In this document: positions 12,641 through 20,847 of the stretch, piece after piece
Layout of the letters: every line of letters starts with the position of its first letter
Numbering within the stretch: position 1 is the stretch's first letter
Source of the DNA: Salmonella enterica subsp. houtenae serovar Houten
GTDB lineage: Bacteria; Pseudomonadota; Gammaproteobacteria; Enterobacterales; Enterobacteriaceae
Direction: 5' to 3'
Length of the DNA: 64,000 nt
Assembly (NCBI GenBank): GCA_900478215.1
Contig: LS483478.1
Span: 4,560,614-4,624,613 of the forward strand
The notes under the pieces: generated by a model
What the model was told of the DNA's origin: nothing
Database searches by the model: none
What the model saw: only the letters and a program-made list of their open reading frames with translations
Program-made: the position numbers and the translations under genes

Positions 12641-13345
12641 ATGCCTTTAAGCGCACAACAATTAGCCGCACAGAAAAATCTATCCTATGTTCTGGCTGAA
12701 AAGCTGGCGCAGCGGATATTAAAGGGTGACTACGCCCCCGGTACGATTCTTCCCGGCGAAATAGAACTGGGCGAGCAGTACGGCGTAAGTCGAACGGCAG
12801 TTCGCGAAGCGGTGAAGACATTGACGGCTAAAGGTATGGTGCTACCCCGTCCGCGCATTGGAACGCGGGTGATGCCGCAGGGAAACTGGAACTTTCTGGA
12901 TCAAGAGCTGCTGACCTGGTGGATGACGGAAGAAAATTTTCATCAGGTGGTCGATCATTTTCTGGTGATGCGTATTAGCCTGGAGCCGCAAGCCTGCCTG
13001 CTGGCGGCGACTCTTGGCACACCGGAGCAGAAAGCGCGGCTGAATGCCTTAATGGAAGAGATGGTTGCGCTGAAAAAGCATTTTAAGCGTGAACGCTGGA
13101 TTGAAGTGGATATGGCGTGGCACGGGCATATCTACGAAATGAGCGCCAATCCCTTTTTAATCTCTTTTGCTACGCTATTTCATTCGGTTTACCGCACTTA
13201 CTTTACCTCAATCACCTATAACGAAGTGGTAAAGCTGGATTTGCACCAGGCCATTGTTGATGCCATTGCGGATGGCGACGGCGAACGCGCTTTCCAGTCC
13301 TGCCAGGCGTTGTTGATAGCGCCCAATGAGAGACCAGATAATTAA
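12641..13345 (+). CDS. yieP: FadR/GntR-type transcriptional regulator YieP
   Basis: A 234-residue GntR-superfamily regulator of the FadR (FCD) subgroup. The winged HTH covers about 10-80 (YVLAEKLAQRILKGDYAPGT; GVSRTAVREAVKTL), followed by a helical FCD effector domain with VDMAWHGHIYEMSANPFL. An AGGAAG-like site precedes the ATG. It is divergent from the rRNA operon, and hsrA follows 11 bases after its stop on the same strand, so the two probably share a transcript. The ligand is not evident from sequence. Confidence 0.9.
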   Translation: MPLSAQQLAAQKNLSYVLAEKLAQRILKGDYAPGTILPGEIELGEQYGVSRTAVREAVKTLTAKGMVLPRPRIGTRVMPQGNWNFLDQELLTWWMTEENFHQVVDHFLVMRISLEPQACLLAATLGTPEQKARLNALMEEMVALKKHFKRERWIEVDMAWHGHIYEMSANPFLISFATLFHSVYRTYFTSITYNEVVKLDLHQAIVDAIADGDGERAFQSCQALLIAPNERPDN

Positions 13346-13356
13346 CAGGATATTGA

Positions 13357-14784
13357 ATGACCAGCAAAAAAGCGCGCAGTATGGCTGGCCTGCCGTGGAT
13401 CGCGGCAATGGCCTTCTTTATGCAGGCGCTAGACGCCACCATTTTGAATACCGCTTTACCGGCTATTGCACATAGCCTTAACCGTTCCCCACTCGCCATG
13501 CAGTCCGCTATTATCAGTTATACCCTGACAGTAGCCATGCTAATTCCGGTAAGCGGCTGGCTGGCTGACCGCTTCGGTACGCGTCGCGTCTTTATGGTTG
13601 CCGTAAGTCTGTTTACGTTAGGCTCGCTGGCCTGCGCGCTCTCCAGTTCACTATCTGAATTGGTTATTTTTCGCGTCGTACAAGGCGTCGGCGGAGCGAT
13701 GATGATGCCGGTGGCGCGACTGGCGTTATTACGAGCCTACCCGCGTAGTGAGTTACTGCCCGTCCTTAACTTTGTTACTATGCCAGGGCTGGTAGGTCCG
13801 ATTCTGGGGCCGGTATTAGGCGGCGTGCTGGTGACCGGGGCAAGCTGGCACTGGATCTTCCTGATTAATATTCCCATTGGTGTTGCAGGCATTCTTTATG
13901 CCCGCAAATATATGCCCAACTTCACCACGCCGCGTCGCAAGTTTGACATGACCGGCTTCTTTCTCTTTGGGTTAAGTCTGGTATTGTTTTCCAGCGGAAT
14001 GGAGCTGTTTGGCGAGAAGATTGTGGCGACATGGATCGCATCCGCCATTATTTTTTGCAGTATCGTTCTACTACTGGCCTATATCCGCCACGCCCGCCGT
14101 CATCCGACACCGTTAATATCACTATCGCTGTTTAAGACACGCACATTTTCCGTCGGTATTGCCGGCAACCTCGCCACGCGTCTGGGGACAGGCTGCGTAC
14201 CTTTTTTGATGCCGTTGATGCTACAGGTTGGTTTTGGCTACCCGGCTCTGATTGCCGGCTGCATGATGGCACCGACGGCGTTGGGGTCTATTATCGCGAA
14301 ATCGACCGTAACACAGGTTTTACGACGTTTGGGATACCGGAAGACTCTGGTCGGCATTACGATATTTATCGGTCTGATGATTGCCCAGTTTTCGTTTCAA
14401 TCTCCCACTATGCCGATCTGGATGCTCGTACTGCCGCTATTCATTCTTGGAATGGCGATGTCCACTCAATTTACGGCAATGAATACGATTACTCTTGCGG
14501 ATCTGACAGACGATAATGCCAGCAGCGGCAACAGCGTTCTGGCTGTTACGCAGCAATTGTCTATCAGTTTAGGCGTGGCGATCAGCGCGGCGGTGTTACG
14601 TATTTATGAAGGTTTTGCGGGCACCAGTACCGTGGAACAGTTCCACTATACCTTTATCACGATGGGGGCGATCACTATCGTGTCCGCGCTGATGTTTATG
14701 CTGCTAAGAGCCAAAGACGGCAACAATCTGATTAAAGAACGGCATCGATCTAAACCGACCCACGCACCGTCAAAACCGGAGTAA
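13357..14784 (+). CDS. hsrA: DHA2-family MFS multidrug transporter HsrA
   Basis: A 475-residue inner-membrane protein with about 14 hydrophobic segments, typical of drug:H+ antiporter family 2. The MFS loop motif is present (GWLADRFGTRRVF, after TM2), as is the antiporter motif GLVGPILGPVLGGVL in TM5. In E. coli it was named hsrA (YieO) for an effect on homocysteine resistance; its physiological substrate is unknown. Its last 35 bases overlap convergently with rbsR on the other strand. Confidence 0.9.
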   Translation: MTSKKARSMAGLPWIAAMAFFMQALDATILNTALPAIAHSLNRSPLAMQSAIISYTLTVAMLIPVSGWLADRFGTRRVFMVAVSLFTLGSLACALSSSLSELVIFRVVQGVGGAMMMPVARLALLRAYPRSELLPVLNFVTMPGLVGPILGPVLGGVLVTGASWHWIFLINIPIGVAGILYARKYMPNFTTPRRKFDMTGFFLFGLSLVLFSSGMELFGEKIVATWIASAIIFCSIVLLLAYIRHARRHPTPLISLSLFKTRTFSVGIAGNLATRLGTGCVPFLMPLMLQVGFGYPALIAGCMMAPTALGSIIAKSTVTQVLRRLGYRKTLVGITIFIGLMIAQFSFQSPTMPIWMLVLPLFILGMAMSTQFTAMNTITLADLTDDNASSGNSVLAVTQQLSISLGVAISAAVLRIYEGFAGTSTVEQFHYTFITMGAITIVSALMFMLLRAKDGNNLIKERHRSKPTHAPSKPE

Positions 14785-15748
14785 GCTGAAGTCGCTGTTG
14801 TTGCAAGGCGGGCTGCGCCATCCGATGAATCAACACATCAATAGCCAGTTCGCCCAATTCATCTTTCGGCTGATGGATAGTCGTCAGCGGCGGCGTCATA
14901 TAGCGCGCCAGCTCAATATCATCATAGCCAATTACCGCCATATCCTGCGGGATACGAAGCCCCGCCTGATATAGCGCCTGATAGGCACCGACAGCCATCG
15001 CATCGTTTCCAGTAAAAACCGCTTGCGGTCGCTGTTGAAGGGCAAGTAACGCCTGCATGGCGTTAAAGCCGCCGCCAAATTCAAAATCGCCGGTGATCTC
15101 ATAGCCTTGCGGAATAGCCAGCCCTGCTCGTCTCATCGCCGCCCGATACCCTTCCAGCCGCAAGCGCGCAGGCGTTTTGTCCAGCGGGCCGGTAATACAG
15201 GCAATTCGGGTAAATCCTTTATCGATAAGGTGTTGCGTCGCAAGATCGCCGCCTAACAACGAATTGTCCTGAATGAGATCGCTATCGCCCTCGCCATCAA
15301 ACGGCGACCAGTCCATCATGACGGTAGGAATAGACGGATAACGTTCCATGATTTCACGAGAAGGCTGATGCGTTTCGGTACAGAGCAGCAGTAAACCGTC
15401 TACCCGTTTTTGCATCAGCGTCTCCAGGTTGCGGTTCATCCGTTGCTCGTCGCCTTCGGTATTGCACAGCACCAGACTATAGCCGCGCTCAAAACAGCTT
15501 CGCTCAACGCCGCGCACCAGTTCGGAATAAAAAGGGTTGGTACTGGCGGTAATCAGCATACCAATCGTGCGGGTCTGGTTTAACTTGAGACTTCGCGCCA
15601 GCGCGGAAGGCGCATAGTTAAGTGATTTAATCGCCGCTTCAACTTTTTCGGTAATCGTCTCACTCACAAAGCGATCTTTGTTAATAACGTGAGAGACCGT
15701 CGAGGTAGAGACTCCCGCCAGGCGGGCAACATCTTTCATAGTAGCCAA
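14750..15748 (-). CDS. rbsR: Ribose operon repressor RbsR
   Basis: A LacI/GalR-family repressor of 332 residues. The N-terminal HTH is MATMKDVARLAGVSTSTVSH with hinge helix near 45-58, followed by a periplasmic-binding-protein-like ribose domain. It represses rbsDACBK and is released by ribose. It starts three bases after the rbsK stop codon, so it is the last gene of the operon and subject to autoregulation. Its 3' end overlaps hsrA by 35 bases on the opposite strand. Confidence 0.95.
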   Translation of the reverse strand: MATMKDVARLAGVSTSTVSHVINKDRFVSETITEKVEAAIKSLNYAPSALARSLKLNQTRTIGMLITASTNPFYSELVRGVERSCFERGYSLVLCNTEGDEQRMNRNLETLMQKRVDGLLLLCTETHQPSREIMERYPSIPTVMMDWSPFDGEGDSDLIQDNSLLGGDLATQHLIDKGFTRIACITGPLDKTPARLRLEGYRAAMRRAGLAIPQGYEITGDFEFGGGFNAMQALLALQQRPQAVFTGNDAMAVGAYQALYQAGLRIPQDMAVIGYDDIELARYMTPPLTTIHQPKDELGELAIDVLIHRMAQPALQQQRLQLTPVLTVRGSV

Positions 15749-15751
15749 GCG

Positions 15752-16681
15752 TTACCCCTGCTGATGTAAAAACGCTTCTATCTCTTCGCGCCACGGAACG
15801 GAAGGTTGCGCGCCTTTACGCGTTACGGCAATCGCCGCAGCGGCATGGGCAAAGCGAATCGCTTCCGGCAATGGCGTCTCCTCCAGTATCGCGGTAATAA
15901 AGGCACCGTTAAACGTATCTCCGGCGGCAATGGTATCGACAGCCTCAACGCTAAATCCAGGAACGCGGCGGCCCTCACCGTTTACGCTGGCCCAGACGCC
16001 ACGGCTTCCTAAGGTAATTAATACGGTTCGAATGCCTTTATCATGCAAAACCTGCGCAGCTTTCGCGGCATCGTCGTCATTTTCCACACGCACGCCCGTC
16101 AGCTTTTCAGCTTCCGTTTCATTTGGCGTGATGATGTCCACCAGCGCCAGCAGTTCATCCGGTAGCTCACGGGCAGGCGCCGGGTTAAGCGCAACAGTAG
16201 TATGATGTTGATGGGCGATTTTCGCCGCCGCCAGTACGCTTTCCAGCGGCGATTCCAGTTGCATCAGTAAGGCATCCGCCTGCGCGATACGTTCACGTTG
16301 CGCATCAACCAACGCCAGCGATAACGCGGCATTCGCTCCGGCATGAATACCGATGACGTTCTCGCCTTCGCTATTAACGAAAATCAGCGCCACCCCGGTA
16401 GACTCGCCTTTAATGACGCTAACCGGTGCGATATCAATGCGATCGCTGGCTAACTGTTGACGAATACTGTCGCCAATATCGTCATCGCCCGTGCAGGCGA
16501 TAAACGCAATATTTGCCCCGCTACGTCCCGCAGCAACCGCCTGATTCGCGCCTTTCCCACCAAACGCGACCTGATAATGGCTACCGGTTACCGTTTCACC
16601 CGGGGTAGGGAAGGACTCAAGATTAAGGATATGATCGGCATTAATGCTGCCAAGGACGATGAGATTACCTGCGGTTTTCAT
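15752..16681 (-). CDS. rbsK: Ribokinase
   Basis: A PfkB-family kinase of 309 residues that converts ribose to ribose-5-phosphate in the cytoplasm with ATP. The N-terminal substrate motif (GSINADHILNLESFPTPGET; GGKGANQAVAAGRSG) and the C-terminal PfkB signature DTIAAGDTFNGAF, with its catalytic aspartate, are both present. It lies between rbsB and rbsR; the 131-base gap to rbsB holds a stable hairpin that may lower its expression relative to the binding protein. Confidence 0.96.
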   Translation of the reverse strand: MKTAGNLIVLGSINADHILNLESFPTPGETVTGSHYQVAFGGKGANQAVAAGRSGANIAFIACTGDDDIGDSIRQQLASDRIDIAPVSVIKGESTGVALIFVNSEGENVIGIHAGANAALSLALVDAQRERIAQADALLMQLESPLESVLAAAKIAHQHHTTVALNPAPARELPDELLALVDIITPNETEAEKLTGVRVENDDDAAKAAQVLHDKGIRTVLITLGSRGVWASVNGEGRRVPGFSVEAVDTIAAGDTFNGAFITAILEETPLPEAIRFAHAAAAIAVTRKGAQPSVPWREEIEAFLHQQG

Positions 16682-16702
16682 ATTCGGGGTTCCAAGTCAA
16701 AG

Positions 16703-16726
16703 TGCGCCACCGGTTAGGGTGGCGCA
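16703..16726 (-). other. Stem-loop in the rbsB-rbsK spacer
   Basis: TGCGCCACC (16703-16711) pairs perfectly with GGTGGCGCA (16718-16726). With no U tract it is probably an mRNA-stabilising hairpin that protects the upstream rbsDACB message. Confidence 0.6.
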
Positions 16727-16812
16727 TGCCCTGCTTTTCTTTTTTACGTTCACCTCAGCGGAGGCTCGCGTATTTATGTCGCCATCAGGCCATCGTTGAC
16801 CTGTGTCGTTTA

Positions 16813-17703
16813 TTACTGCTTGATGACCAGTTTCAAGTCAACCGGATATTTGGCCTGAACTTTTTCGCCTTTCAGCACCTTATCCGCCACTTCAACACCT
16901 TTGGCGCCGATTTGATCCGGTAACTGAGCGATAGTCGCCGCCAGTTTGCCATCTTTTACAGCCTTTTCGCCATCCGGCGTGCCGTCAAATCCAACCACCA
17001 TCACATCTGCTTTACCGGCAGTTTGCAGTGCGCGCAGTGCGCCCAGCGCCATTTCGTCGTTCTGGGCAAAGACAGCCTGAACATCCGGATGCGCGGTCAG
17101 CAGGTTCTGCATGACGTTCAGACCCTTAGTACGGTCGAAATCGGCTGGCTGGCTGGCCAGGACATTAAATTTGTGTGCGGCTACCGCCTGCTGGAAACCT
17201 TCGCCACGCTCACGCGCCGCGGATGTTCCGGCAATACCTTGTAACTCAATCACTTTTGCGCCTTCGCCAGCTTTTTTCGCGATATAGTCGCCAGCGATTT
17301 TGCCGCCCAACACGTTATCAGACGCGATATGGCTGACGACATAGCCTTTGGTTGCCTGGCGGTCAAGCGTGATAACCGGAATCTTCGCCTGATTCGCCAT
17401 CTTCACCGCGTTACCCACCGCATCGGAGTCAGTCGGGTTGATCAACAGAATTTTGGTCCCGCGGACGGTTAAATCCTGCACGTTCGCCAGCTCTTTGGCA
17501 GGGTTGTTCTGGGAGTCCAGCACCACCAAGTTATAACCCAGTTTATCCGCCTCTTTTTGCGCCCCGTCTTTTAACGAAACGAAGAAGGGATTATTGAGAG
17601 TAGAGATCACCAGCGCAATGGTGTCTTTCGCCATTGCATTCGCGCTCACGGTGGCGCTCAGCGCAACAGCAGATACCAGGGTAGCCAGTTTTTTCATGTT
17701 CAT
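16813..17703 (-). CDS. rbsB: Ribose ABC transporter, periplasmic binding protein
   Basis: A 296-residue type-1 periplasmic sugar-binding protein. A Sec signal peptide covers about 1-25 (basic MNMKK, hydrophobic core, cleavage after ANAMA), followed by the ribose fold beginning KDTIALVISTLNNPFFVSLK. It delivers ribose to RbsAC and to the chemoreceptor Trg. It lies 24 bases after rbsC. Confidence 0.96.
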   Translation of the reverse strand: MNMKKLATLVSAVALSATVSANAMAKDTIALVISTLNNPFFVSLKDGAQKEADKLGYNLVVLDSQNNPAKELANVQDLTVRGTKILLINPTDSDAVGNAVKMANQAKIPVITLDRQATKGYVVSHIASDNVLGGKIAGDYIAKKAGEGAKVIELQGIAGTSAARERGEGFQQAVAAHKFNVLASQPADFDRTKGLNVMQNLLTAHPDVQAVFAQNDEMALGALRALQTAGKADVMVVGFDGTPDGEKAVKDGKLAATIAQLPDQIGAKGVEVADKVLKGEKVQAKYPVDLKLVIKQ

Positions 17704-17727
17704 ATTTCAGATGTCCTGTAGTCGTTG

Positions 17728-18693
17728 TTACTGCTTTTTGTTGTCTACCAGTACCGCCAGCAAAATCACCACCGCTTTGACGATCATCTGGTAATAGGAG
17801 GAAACACCTAACAAATTCAAACCATTATTAAGGAAACCGAGAATCAATGCGCCGATCAATGTCCCAACAATGCGTCCTTTACCGCCTGCAAGGCTGGTGC
17901 CGCCCAGCACCACAGCGGCAATAGCATCCAGCTCATAGCCGGTACCCGCCGTCGGCTGCGCAGAAGAGAGGCGCGCCACTTCAATGATGCCCGCCAGCGA
18001 CGCTGTCAGGCCGCAAAGTGAATAGACGATAATTTTCACTTTGCTCACGCTAATGCCAGACAGACGCGTCGCCGCTTCGTTACCGCCCAGCGCGTAGATA
18101 TAGCGTCCCAGACGAGTGTGATGCAGCATATACCAGGCGGCGATAAAGACGATAGCCATGATCCAGACCGGCGTAGGAACGCCCAGCGGACGGCCGATAC
18201 CGAACCAGCCAAACAGATCGGCGTTATCGGTAAAGCCGGTGTTGACCGGGCTACCGTCGGTGTAAACCATCGTCACGCCGCGCAATAGCAGCATCATCAC
18301 CAACGTAGCGATAAACGCCTGTACGCGGCCTTTCGCGACGATAACGCCAGTGACGGCGCCAATCGCCGCGCCCAGCGCCAGCGCGGCGGCAACCGCCACC
18401 AGCGCATTTACCTCAACGCCGACGATTGAAGCGGCAACCGCGCCGGTGAGCGCCAGCAGGGAACCGACGGACAGATCGATCCCCGATGTCAGAATCACCA
18501 ACGTCATCCCCACCGCCATAATGGCGTTAACGGAGGTCTGTTGAAGAATATTGAACAGATTATTAACGGTAAAAAAGTTGGGGCTTAACGTCGAAACAAT
18601 CGCGATCAGCACCAGCAGGGCAATGAGCGACTTCTGCTCAAGAAGCCACGCTTTAGTGAAATAACGGCGACCAGAAACAGCCTGGGTTGTCAT
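17728..18693 (-). CDS. rbsC: Ribose ABC transporter, permease
   Basis: A 321-residue inner-membrane permease of the branched-chain/ribose type (BPD_transp_2), with multiple hydrophobic segments and the conserved NALVAVAAALALGAAIGAVTG-type region. It forms the ribose channel with RbsA. It starts five bases after the rbsA stop, indicating translational coupling. Confidence 0.95.
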   Translation of the reverse strand: MTTQAVSGRRYFTKAWLLEQKSLIALLVLIAIVSTLSPNFFTVNNLFNILQQTSVNAIMAVGMTLVILTSGIDLSVGSLLALTGAVAASIVGVEVNALVAVAAALALGAAIGAVTGVIVAKGRVQAFIATLVMMLLLRGVTMVYTDGSPVNTGFTDNADLFGWFGIGRPLGVPTPVWIMAIVFIAAWYMLHHTRLGRYIYALGGNEAATRLSGISVSKVKIIVYSLCGLTASLAGIIEVARLSSAQPTAGTGYELDAIAAVVLGGTSLAGGKGRIVGTLIGALILGFLNNGLNLLGVSSYYQMIVKAVVILLAVLVDNKKQ

Positions 18694-18698
18694 CTTTT

Positions 18699-20204
18699 TT
18701 ACTCCTGATTCACGCGATTAAGCTTGCCCACTGCGGCAGCCATTAACACTTCCTGGGTGGCCTGCTCGCGAGTAAATTCACCGCTGAGATGCCCTTCATG
18801 CATAACGATAATCCGATCGCTCATGCCTAATACTTCTGGCATCTCAGATGAGACCAGAATGATACTCAGGCCGTCGGCCTTAAACTGGTTGATAAGCTGG
18901 TAAATCTCTTTCTTGGCACCGACGTCCACGCCGCGAGTCGGCTCGTCGAGAATGAGCACTTTCGGGCGCGTCATCAACCCGCGGGCAATCGCCACTTTTT
19001 GCTGATTACCGCCGGAAAGCAGCCCTATCGCCTGTTCCATTGATGGCGTTTTGACGTTGAACAGACGGATAAAATCCTCCACCGCCTGCTGCTCATCTTT
19101 GTGTTTCAGGCTTCCGCCAGCACGGCTGAAATAACCCAGCGCCGTCAGCGACATATTCTCTTTAACTGACATGCCAAGCACCAGCCCATCGCGCTTACGG
19201 TCTTCAGAGATATAAACGATGCCATTGGCCAGCCCGTCCTGCGGAGAATGCGTCACCACTTCGTGTCCATCGAGCGTCACGTAACCGCTGGTACGCGGCA
19301 TCGCGCCGTACAATACTTTCATCAGCTCGGTGCGCCCGGCTCCCATCAGGCCGGAAATGCCAAGAATCTCGCCTTTTCGCAGCACAAAAGAGACATCATT
19401 CACACCCGGTCCGCACAGATTATCAACCTTCAGGCGAATCTCGCCCGGTGCGTTATCCAGATGCGGGTACTGATCTTCCAGCTTACGTCCCACCATCATT
19501 TCGATAAGAGAATCTTCGGTCAACGTGGCCACTTCACGCTCGGCGATAAACTGCCCATCACGAAAGACCGTCACGTCATCGCAAATTTCGAAAATCTCTT
19601 TCATACGGTGAGAGATATAGACAATGCCGCGCCCCTGCGATTTTAATTCGCGGATAACGCGGAACAGAGATTCAGTTTCAGTGTCGGTCAGCGCATCGGT
19701 CGGTTCATCCATAATGATGACTTTGGACTCGAAGCTCAGTACTTTGGCGATTTCCACCATTTGCTGATCGCCGATAGAGAGTTCGCCCACCAGCTTATCG
19801 CTTTTAAAGCGCAAATTGAGTTTGGCTAAGAGTTGGTCGGCTTCGGCATACATCTTTTTCCAGTCGATTTTGCCAAAGCGATTCACAAACTCACGGCCCA
19901 GAAAGATATTTTCCGCAATGGTCAATTGCGGGATCAGGTTCAGTTCCTGATGAATAATGCCGATCCCGGCTTCCTGAGACGATTTAGGCCCATTAAAGGT
20001 GGTCTCTTTACCCAGCCATAACAACGATCCCGCATCTCGCGTATAGATGCCGGTTAATACTTTCATCATGGTGGATTTTCCGGCGCCGTTTTCTCCCACC
20101 AACGCCATAACGCGGCCAGGATAAACGTTTAACGCGGCACCGGAGAGGGCCTTCACGCCAGGGAATGCTTTATCGATCCCCTTGAGTTGCAGTAATGCGT
20201 CCAT
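18699..20204 (-). CDS. rbsA: Ribose ABC transporter, tandem ATPase
   Basis: A 501-residue protein with two fused ATPase domains. The first has Walker A GENGAGKST and signature LSIGDQQMVEIA. The second has a degenerate Walker A-like GLMGAGRTEL and signature LSGGNQQKVAIA. Such asymmetry is normal for this family. I chose ATG 20204 (MDALLQLKGIDKAFPG) because it matches the family length and has GAGG upstream; the open frame runs 15 codons further into rbsD sequence. rbsD ends seven bases upstream. Confidence 0.95.
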   Translation of the reverse strand: MDALLQLKGIDKAFPGVKALSGAALNVYPGRVMALVGENGAGKSTMMKVLTGIYTRDAGSLLWLGKETTFNGPKSSQEAGIGIIHQELNLIPQLTIAENIFLGREFVNRFGKIDWKKMYAEADQLLAKLNLRFKSDKLVGELSIGDQQMVEIAKVLSFESKVIIMDEPTDALTDTETESLFRVIRELKSQGRGIVYISHRMKEIFEICDDVTVFRDGQFIAEREVATLTEDSLIEMMVGRKLEDQYPHLDNAPGEIRLKVDNLCGPGVNDVSFVLRKGEILGISGLMGAGRTELMKVLYGAMPRTSGYVTLDGHEVVTHSPQDGLANGIVYISEDRKRDGLVLGMSVKENMSLTALGYFSRAGGSLKHKDEQQAVEDFIRLFNVKTPSMEQAIGLLSGGNQQKVAIARGLMTRPKVLILDEPTRGVDVGAKKEIYQLINQFKADGLSIILVSSEMPEVLGMSDRIIVMHEGHLSGEFTREQATQEVLMAAAVGKLNRVNQE

Positions 20205-20211
20205 AGCGGCC

Positions 20212-20631
20212 TCAGAAAGTGACGCCAGCGCAAAGAATGACGTTCGCATACGGGGAACACTCCCCGCTGCGAATCACCGCCTGACTGTCTGCAGTCAATT
20301 TTTTGAATTGTTCGTGTGTCGTATAACTAATTTTTATGGTGTTTCTCTGGTGTTGTTGCAGTTGCTCAAGGTGAGTGAGCAACGTTTCGTGGAGTTGCGG
20401 ATTCTGTTGTTTGATTTCCGTTGCAAGAATCGCCGCCTCAACCTGCATTTCCTGGGTCACGACATCCACCACCTGCATAAAAGAAGGTACGCCTTGGGTT
20501 AGTGCCATATCGATACGCGCGGCGCTATTCGGGATGGGTAAACCCGCATCACAGACCACCAGAGTATCAGTATGCCCCAGACGGGAAATGACCGACGAGA
20601 TTTCAGAGTTGAGTACGGTGCCTTTCTTCAT
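20212..20631 (-). CDS. rbsD: D-ribose pyranase
   Basis: A 139-residue RbsD/FucU-family mutarotase that interconverts beta-pyranose and furanose forms of ribose so that RbsK receives the furanose. The catalytic histidine is H20 (SRLGHTD). First gene of the operon; the RbsR palindrome at 20646-20661 lies just upstream of the start codon. Confidence 0.95.
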   Translation of the reverse strand: MKKGTVLNSEISSVISRLGHTDTLVVCDAGLPIPNSAARIDMALTQGVPSFMQVVDVVTQEMQVEAAILATEIKQQNPQLHETLLTHLEQLQQHQRNTIKISYTTHEQFKKLTADSQAVIRSGECSPYANVILCAGVTF

Positions 20632-20645
20632 TTTTCTGCTCCACT

Positions 20646-20661
20646 AGCGAAACGTTTCGCT
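20646..20661. promoter_or_regulatory. RbsR operator (proximal)
   Basis: AGCGAAACGTTTCGCT is a perfect 16-bp palindrome with the central CG expected for LacI-family proteins. It sits 14 bases upstream of the rbsD start codon, and its sequence agrees with the known E. coli RbsR operator. Confidence 0.9.
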
Positions 20662-20726
20662 GGCCGCAGTGTAACCCTGGATGTGTTCATAAAACCATCA
20701 TGACGTAACAGAATTGTGATCGCCGT

Positions 20727-20738
20727 CGAAACGTTTCG
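20727..20738. promoter_or_regulatory. Second RbsR-like palindrome (distal)
   Basis: CGAAACGTTTCG is a perfect 12-bp palindrome sharing its core with the proximal operator. The two centres are about 79 bp apart. It lies further upstream in the rbs promoter region, between rbsD and kup. Confidence 0.7.
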
Positions 20739-20802
20739 CTACCGGAAGTCGGGTGAAGATAATCCCCTGATGGCGATTATCTTGCGGGAACCTACGGATT
20801 GG

Positions 20803-20833
20803 GTAGGCCGGGTAAGCCAACGCGCCCCCCGGC
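20803..20833. repeat. Degenerate REP-like element between rbsD and kup
   Basis: The sequence gtaggccgggtaagcc followed by ccccccggc resembles a REP/BIME palindrome with mismatches. It lies 15 bases downstream of the kup stop codon. Confidence 0.5.
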
Positions 20834-20847
20834 ATGTTGGTGAAGGG

